From Desulfosoma sp. (GTDB taxonomy: Bacteria; Desulfobacterota; Syntrophobacteria; Syntrophobacterales; DSM-9756): a stretch of DNA of 64,000 bases. The stretch spans positions 186,001 through 250,000 of the forward strand of contig JBBFKY010000004.1 in the NCBI GenBank assembly GCA_037481875.1, given 5' to 3'. Of the stretch, positions 59,333 to 64,000 are shown one piece after another. The position numbers and the translations under genes were made by a program. Under the pieces are notes generated by a model. It did not search any database and had not been told where the DNA came from. It saw only the letters and a list, made by a program, of their open reading frames with translations. How positions within the stretch are numbered: the stretch's first letter is position 1; each line of letters starts with the position of its first letter.

Positions 59333-60265
59333 ATGACGGCTGCGGACGCTTTTGATCGTTTGCGTCTTCCTCGTCAAGACGTGGTCTTTGGCATGGCGGT
59401 TTCTTTGATCGTCCATGTGGCCATGGTTTTTGGGGTGGTCTTTTTGCCTCATGTGCTTCCCCGAAAGCCCGTGGAAATGCCGTTTTATGCCGTGAAATTG
59501 GTCAGCGCGGGTGAAGTGGGCCTGGATGCGGGATCCGGTGCCACAGGGCCTCAAACCAAGGTGAAGGCTCCATCGGCTCCGGCATCGGCACCACGAAAGG
59601 AAGCTCCATCGGTTCCCGTGGTGCCCGTAAAACGGCTTGCAGACAGTTTCAAAATGTCTGAAGCCAAGGTGGAAAAACTGGAGACAAGCTTGAGCCCCAA
59701 GCTGGAACCCATGGAAAAGCCTTCCATAGAGAAAAGTGTCGAGCAGCTTTTGCCCAAGGAAAAGGCGCAACGGCCCAAAACTCCAGCCATCCGCGAAGGG
59801 ACTCCAGGAAAACAGGCCTCCGAAGGACCCGCATCGTCTTCGGATTCTAAAGAAACTTCCGCAAAGACGCCCACTTCCGGCTCCGGTATGTCAGGGGCTT
59901 CGGGTGCGACTTCGGGATCGGGCAAAGGAGCTTCCGGACCTTCAGGTCCTGAAGGTGCCGGGGATCAGTTGGCCTTGGCGCGACGCTTGTACTACACGGA
60001 AGTTTGGGCAGCCATCAAGAGGCAGTGGGTGCTTCCCAAGTCCCTGATTAACGAAAAGGGACTGGAAGCCGTGGTGGTCATCGTGGTGCGCCGGGATGGC
60101 AAGATTGAAAAGATGCAGTTTGAAAAGCGATCCGGCAATCAGCTCTTTGACGATTCCGTCCTCCGAGCCATTCAAAAGGCGGATCCGTTACCGAAATTTC
60201 CAGACATCTACAGTCCGCCTCGAGATGAAATCGGCGTGCGTTTTCGACCTGAGGATTTGGCCTGA
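59333..60265 (+). CDS. tolA: TolA/TonB-like energy transducer
   Basis: A 310-aa protein with one N-terminal membrane anchor (residues 18-38, VFGMAVSLIVHVAMVFGVVF), a long Pro/Ala/Lys- and Ser/Gly-rich linker spanning the periplasm (residues 60-205), and a C-terminal TonB/TolA-type domain (LYYTEVWAAIKRQWVLPKSL, VVIVVRRDGKIEKMQFEKRS, DDSVLRAIQKADPLPKFPD). It should bridge TolQR to TolB/Pal at the outer membrane. The linker contains a SGSGMSGASGATSGSGKG run. AAGGA precedes the ATG, and it starts seven bases after tolR. Confidence 0.88.
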   Translation: MTAADAFDRLRLPRQDVVFGMAVSLIVHVAMVFGVVFLPHVLPRKPVEMPFYAVKLVSAGEVGLDAGSGATGPQTKVKAPSAPASAPRKEAPSVPVVPVKRLADSFKMSEAKVEKLETSLSPKLEPMEKPSIEKSVEQLLPKEKAQRPKTPAIREGTPGKQASEGPASSSDSKETSAKTPTSGSGMSGASGATSGSGKGASGPSGPEGAGDQLALARRLYYTEVWAAIKRQWVLPKSLINEKGLEAVVVIVVRRDGKIEKMQFEKRSGNQLFDDSVLRAIQKADPLPKFPDIYSPPRDEIGVRFRPEDLA

Positions 60266-60287
60266 ACGTTTTCTTGTGGAAAAGGAC

Positions 60288-61628
60288 ATGGGTAAAAGAG
60301 GGCGCCGAGGATTTGGTTTTTGGATATGTTTTCTTGGTACATGGGCAGCCGTGACGTGTCTGCCGGCGTTTTCGGTATGGTCTGCGGAACGGGTTTACAT
60401 CGACATTACACAACCGGGCTTTGTCAAACTGCCCATCGCGGTTCCGGACTTCAAGATGCAGGGAAATCAAGAAGCGGCCTTGGCAAAAGAAATGGCCGAA
60501 GTGATTCGTTCCGATTTGGACTTTTCCGGATATTTCAAGGTGTTGGATCCAGCCGGTTTCCTTGAATCTCCGCAGCAGATGGGAGTTTTGCCTTCAGAAA
60601 TTCGTTTTGATACGTGGAAGGCTGTCGGAGCGGAATTCCTTGTGCGGGGCCTCTATGAAGTGCGCTCGGGAAGTTTGAATGCGGAGTTTCGACTTTTTGA
60701 CGTGGTTTCCCAAAAAGTCGTCGTCGGAAAAGCCTATGAAGCCCGGGTGGCCGATGCCGTTGCCGTGGCCCATCGTATCGCCAATGAAATCATGGCCGCT
60801 CTTACCGGGGAACCGGGTATCTTTGATTCTCGCATCGCCTTTGTGCAAGCCGAAGGAGACACCAAGGAAATTTATGTGATGGATGTGGACGGCCGCAACC
60901 TGACGGCGATCACTCGAGACGGCAGCACGGCTTTGTCTCCAGCCTGGAGTCCCGACGGAACCCAGTTGGCTTTCGTCAGCTACCTGGAAGGATCCCCGAA
61001 GATTTACGTGGCTAACATCCTCTCGGGAGTTCGCCGGGCCTTGAGCGGTTACACGGGGATCAACATCACGCCGGCATGGTATCCGTCGGGGGGACGCCTT
61101 GCCGTGACCCTTTCCAAAGATGGAAACCCGGACATTTTTCTTATCGACTCGCAGGGATCGGTTGTGCAAAAACTGGTGAGCGGCTGGGGTATCGAGGTTT
61201 CCCCGACCTGGTCCCCCGATGGATCCAAAATCGCTTATGTTTCCAACGAATCGGGAAACCCTCACATCTATGTGCTGGATGTGGCCAGCGGGAATAAAAA
61301 ACGACTGACTTATGAAGGAAAGTACAACACATCGCCTGCATGGTCTCCAAAAGGGGACTGGATTGCATTTTCCGGTGCGACGGGAGGCATACACAACATT
61401 TACATCATTCGCCCGGATGGTTCAGGGTTGCGGGCTTTGACCCATGGGCAGGGTTCCAACGAAAGTCCTACATGGTCTCCTGACGGACGCCTCCTTGCGT
61501 TCAGTTCCACGCGTGAGGGTGCCAGTTCCATCTGGGCCATGGCTGTGAACGGAGAGGGTCTAAGGCGGTTGACTCGATTGGTAGGGGCTCAGAGCCAACC
61601 GAGTTGGTCGCCGCGATCTAATCGGTAA
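60288..61628 (+). CDS. tolB: Tol-Pal periplasmic beta-propeller protein TolB
   Basis: A 446-aa periplasmic protein. Residues 1-33 are a signal peptide (FWICFLGTWAAVTCLPAFSV) with cleavage near SA-ER. The TolB N-terminal domain covers residues 35-160 (VAEVIRSDLDFSGYFKVLD), followed by a six-bladed WD40-like propeller in which AWSPDGTQLAFVS, SWSPDGSKIAYVS-like and TWSPDGRLLAFSS repeats are visible. The start at 60288 follows GGAAAAGGA; the frame extends to 60096 inside tolA. TolB binds Pal and TolA. Confidence 0.95.
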   Translation: MGKRGRRGFGFWICFLGTWAAVTCLPAFSVWSAERVYIDITQPGFVKLPIAVPDFKMQGNQEAALAKEMAEVIRSDLDFSGYFKVLDPAGFLESPQQMGVLPSEIRFDTWKAVGAEFLVRGLYEVRSGSLNAEFRLFDVVSQKVVVGKAYEARVADAVAVAHRIANEIMAALTGEPGIFDSRIAFVQAEGDTKEIYVMDVDGRNLTAITRDGSTALSPAWSPDGTQLAFVSYLEGSPKIYVANILSGVRRALSGYTGINITPAWYPSGGRLAVTLSKDGNPDIFLIDSQGSVVQKLVSGWGIEVSPTWSPDGSKIAYVSNESGNPHIYVLDVASGNKKRLTYEGKYNTSPAWSPKGDWIAFSGATGGIHNIYIIRPDGSGLRALTHGQGSNESPTWSPDGRLLAFSSTREGASSIWAMAVNGEGLRRLTRLVGAQSQPSWSPRSNR

Positions 61629-61658
61629 ATGTTTGATGCTCAAACCAGGGAGGGTTCT

Positions 61659-62234
61659 ATGAATCATCGTGTGATGGGGGTTGGAATCTGGTGCTGCACG
61701 CTTTTAGCCATTCTCAGCCTGGGGGCATGTTCCAAGAAAGCTGTGCCCGGACAGGCAACCTATCCGACGACGGCCACAACGCCTATGGGACCGGGTACCG
61801 GCCGGTACACTCCGGGAGGTCCCATCGACGAAGCCACCTGGCAAAAATTGGGATTGCGCACGGAAGAAGAGCGCCAGAGGTTCCTGAAGGAAATGGACGA
61901 ATTCCAAAACGAGGACATTCACTTTGAATTTGATGCTTATGTGCTCATGGATGAAGCCAAGGCCATATTGGACAAGAAGGTGGATTTTCTGCGACGTTAC
62001 CCCGCCGTGCATATCACCATTGAAGGGCACTGTGACGAAAGAGGCACCAATGATTACAACCTGGCTCTGGGAGAGCGGCGTGCCAACAGTGCTTGGCAGT
62101 ACCTGGTCAATTCCGGTATTGAGCCTTCTCGATTGAACATGATCAGTTACGGGGAGGAACGCCCCATTGCTCTCGGTCATGATGAAGCCTCGTGGGCTAA
62201 GAACCGAAGGGCTCATTTCGTGGTGCAGTTCTAA
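61659..62234 (+). CDS. pal: Peptidoglycan-associated lipoprotein Pal
   Basis: A 191-aa outer-membrane lipoprotein. The lipobox is LSLGAC with Cys at about residue 24. A Thr/Pro/Gly-rich linker follows, and residues 85-191 form an OmpA-like domain: IHFEFDAYVLMDEAKAILD, then ITIEGHCDERGTNDYNLALG and RRANSAWQYLV, the peptidoglycan-binding signature. GGGAGGG precedes the ATG at 61659; the upstream ATG at 61629 would add ten residues without a ribosome site. Confidence 0.96.
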   Translation: MNHRVMGVGIWCCTLLAILSLGACSKKAVPGQATYPTTATTPMGPGTGRYTPGGPIDEATWQKLGLRTEEERQRFLKEMDEFQNEDIHFEFDAYVLMDEAKAILDKKVDFLRRYPAVHITIEGHCDERGTNDYNLALGERRANSAWQYLVNSGIEPSRLNMISYGEERPIALGHDEASWAKNRRAHFVVQF

Positions 62235-62252
62235 AGGGGAAAGGAGCGGTCC

Positions 62253-63077
62253 ATGGGCGGCGAGGGACGGCGGTTCGGAGTCTTTGGGTTTGGATGTGTG
62301 TTTGGCGTGTTCATGATTCTTGCAGGATGCGCTTCCACACAGGAAAGCACCAGGCTCCAGAGCCAACTTGCCGGCTTGCAGATGCAGGTTCAACAAATGG
62401 ATGATCGGGTGCAAAAGCTGGAGCAGGCGGTCTTCGGGGCCAAAGGCTCGACGGGATCCGGCCCTGGGGGCCTGGCCGCCTTGAATGCCCGCATGGATCA
62501 AATGCAGATGGATTTGGGGCAGATCAGAGGGCAGATCGAGGAACTGCGCTATCGGCAGCAGCAAGTGCCGCAGGAAACATCGGTTGCCAAACCACCTTCG
62601 GATCAGCCGGTGATTTCCATTCCAGGGGTTCCTGCTCCGGCAAAAGCCCCAGACGGTGCACCCTCGGCAACGGCCGCTCCAGCACCTGCGGCTCCGGCGC
62701 CGAGCCCTGAAAAAGATCTCTACAACAGCGCTATGGCCCTTTTCCAGAAAGGGGATCATGCCGCGGCTTTACAAAAATTCAAAGAGTTTATGAGCCGCTA
62801 TCCCACGTCCGAACTTATGGACAACGCTCTATTTTGGACGGGCGAATGTTATTTGATGATGGGAAGTTATCAGGAAGCCATTAACAGTTACCAAGAGGTT
62901 TTGGATCGGTTTCCCAAGGGAAACAAGGCTCCGCACGCGCTTTTGAAGCAGGGGGCCGCTTTTGAGAAATTGGGAGACACCACCGCGGCACGCATTCTTT
63001 ACGAGCGTGTCCTGCAGCAGTACCCCAAAAGCCCTCAAGCCCAAGTGGCCAAGCAATGGCTTGAAAGACTCAAGTAA
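62253..63077 (+). CDS. cpoB: Cell division coordinator CpoB (YbgF family)
   Basis: A 274-aa periplasmic or lipid-anchored protein. LAGCAS near residue 25 is a plausible lipobox. Residues 30-110 are a trimerising coiled coil (LQSQLAGLQMQVQQMDDRVQ), then a Pro/Ala-rich linker, then a TPR domain (DLYNSAMALFQKGDHAAALQ, ELMDNALFWTGECYLMMGSY, ALLKQGAAFEKLGDTTAARI). This is the usual last gene of the tol-pal operon; CpoB links Tol activity with peptidoglycan synthesis in E. coli. AAAGGAG precedes the ATG. Confidence 0.94.
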   Translation: MGGEGRRFGVFGFGCVFGVFMILAGCASTQESTRLQSQLAGLQMQVQQMDDRVQKLEQAVFGAKGSTGSGPGGLAALNARMDQMQMDLGQIRGQIEELRYRQQQVPQETSVAKPPSDQPVISIPGVPAPAKAPDGAPSATAAPAPAAPAPSPEKDLYNSAMALFQKGDHAAALQKFKEFMSRYPTSELMDNALFWTGECYLMMGSYQEAINSYQEVLDRFPKGNKAPHALLKQGAAFEKLGDTTAARILYERVLQQYPKSPQAQVAKQWLERLK

Positions 63078-63089
63078 CAGGGCGTCACT

Positions 63090-64000
63090 TTGAGCAATCG
63101 CCTTTGCCGACTGTTCATCGGCGTGGCTCTTTCCCTCCTGATGCTGGCCTGGCCGCCGTCGCTTCACGGGCAGACGGCGGTTTCCCCCGCCGTTCGCTTT
63201 ATCCGTTTTGTGGGTGTCAAGAGTTTTGAACCGAATCGCCTGGAAAAAATCATGGAAACCCAGGCGAAACGTTTTCGCTGGGGGCGCGGGTTTCCTCTGA
63301 AGGAAGCCGTGCTGCAGCGTGACGTGGAGCAGCTTGAAAAATTTTACAGAAGCCAGGGGTTCTATGACGCTCGCATCACCGGGCATCGTCTGATCCCTCT
63401 GGGCGGCCGGGAAGTGATTTTGGAGATCACGGTGGATGAAGGCCGACCCGTCATGGTGGAGAGTGTGGATCTCACTGTGGACGGTGCGGAGCTGAGCCCC
63501 TGGCATGAGGAGCTCGCCAAGATCATACCGCTTAAGAAAGGGCGACGCTTTACATCCCCGGATTTTTACGACACCGAAAAAACCGTTCGGCACTATCTGA
63601 GTCTGTGGGGATATCCACGAGCGACGGTGGAAACCACGGGCACGATGGACAAGGAAATGAAGACGGCGCGTCTTCAGGTCCATGTGACTCTGGGTCCTGC
63701 CTGTTTTTTTGGTCCCGTGCGCGTCGAAGGCAACCGCCGCGTGGAAACAGCCTTGATCCTCAAGGAGCTGACCTTTCGACCCGGAGAGCGGTACCGGGCC
63801 AAGGCTTTAAGCGATTCTCAAAAACGCCTCATGGACCTTCATTTGTTCAGCTACGTGGACATTCAGCCCCTTTTGGATGAATCCACCGGCGTTGAAGTGC
63901 CGGTTTCCGTCGTGGTCAAGGAAGCGAAGAGCCAGAGCGTGCGTGTGGGAGCGGGGTATGGGACGGAAGATCATCTTCGAGGTCGTCTCGGGTACGAATA
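63090..64000 (+). CDS. BamA/TamA-family outer membrane protein, POTRA region (3' end outside window)
   Basis: A partial gene of 303 codons running off the right edge. A signal peptide (IGVALSLLMLAWPPSLHG) precedes POTRA repeats: VRFIRFVGVKSFEPNRLEKI, then YRSQGFYDARITGHRLIPLG and ITVDEGRPVMVESVDL, a second with YPRATVETTG, and a third with FGPVRVEGNRRVETALILKE and GERYRAKALSDSQ. The last residues (VRVGAGYGTEDHLRGRLGYE) begin the barrel. The TTG at 63090 is the only start that keeps the signal peptide; an in-frame stop lies just upstream. TamA-like is more likely than BamA, given three rather than five POTRA domains visible. Confidence 0.88.
   Translation, partial: MSNRLCRLFIGVALSLLMLAWPPSLHGQTAVSPAVRFIRFVGVKSFEPNRLEKIMETQAKRFRWGRGFPLKEAVLQRDVEQLEKFYRSQGFYDARITGHRLIPLGGREVILEITVDEGRPVMVESVDLTVDGAELSPWHEELAKIIPLKKGRRFTSPDFYDTEKTVRHYLSLWGYPRATVETTGTMDKEMKTARLQVHVTLGPACFFGPVRVEGNRRVETALILKELTFRPGERYRAKALSDSQKRLMDLHLFSYVDIQPLLDESTGVEVPVSVVVKEAKSQSVRVGAGYGTEDHLRGRLGYE

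Overview
The window looks like chromosome of an anaerobic Gram-negative sulfate reducer of the Desulfobacterota, probably the Syntrophobacteria (Desulfosoma/Desulfacinum/Syntrophobacter-like). The grounds are a Tmc-type electron-transfer module (NarI-like cytochrome b, HdrD-like iron-sulfur protein, tetraheme cytochrome c3), outer-membrane biogenesis genes (lpxK, lptF/lptG, complete tol-pal, a BamA/TamA-like start) and high-GC coding with frequent GTG/TTG starts. The genus is inference; no rRNA is present.

Layout. 1-2.4 kb: an SsuABC-type ABC importer (binding protein open at the left edge). 2.5-8.1 kb: a tight operon on the minus strand of a membrane-anchored DUF2760 protein and two divergent Hsp70 homologues. 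8.2-10.9 kb: DUF401 permease and lpxK, the latter with an in-frame insertion related to intergenic repeats. 11-16 kb: accessory block with a WYL regulator, a long heptad-repeat coiled coil with a nuclease-like tail, a small coiled coil, an ARPP-1 domain protein and a ferritin-like protein. 16.3-21.5 kb: a BMP-type (nucleoside-like) ABC importer. 21.7-26.9 kb: FmdB zinc ribbon, a GH46-type chitosanase, tRNA-Ala(CGC), a membrane spermidine-synthase-like protein and a periplasmic Pcm. 27-30.6 kb: a PEP-CTERM surface protein behind a candidate sigma-54 promoter with a cluster of GTGCAAAG boxes, and a secreted subtilase behind a class I cyclic-di-GMP riboswitch. 30.7-33.2 kb: nucleotide-sugar epimerase, two universal stress proteins and a freestanding archaeal-type ThrRS editing domain. 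33.5-37.9 kb: hflK/hflC, a compatible-solute-type glycosyltransferase and a receiver protein. 37.9-46.7 kb: lptG/lptF, dgt, a very acidic protein, valS, rfbC and rfbD. 47.1-51.5 kb: pabC, pabB, pabA and an O-methyltransferase. 52-55 kb: Tmc module. 55.6-64 kb: ndk, MltD-like transglycosylase, sirtuin, tolQ-tolR-tolA-tolB-pal-cpoB and the start of a POTRA/BamA-family protein.

The long intergenic gaps are full of GC-rich palindromic repeats of at least three families. Besides these, the most interesting signals are the cyclic-di-GMP riboswitch with a readable translational OFF platform on a secreted protease, the sigma-54/box arrangement upstream of the PEP-CTERM gene, the DUF2760-Hsp70-Hsp70 operon, the standalone ThrRS editing domain beside stress proteins, a repeat-derived insert in LpxK, and an apparent excess of the palindrome GGATCC across the window.
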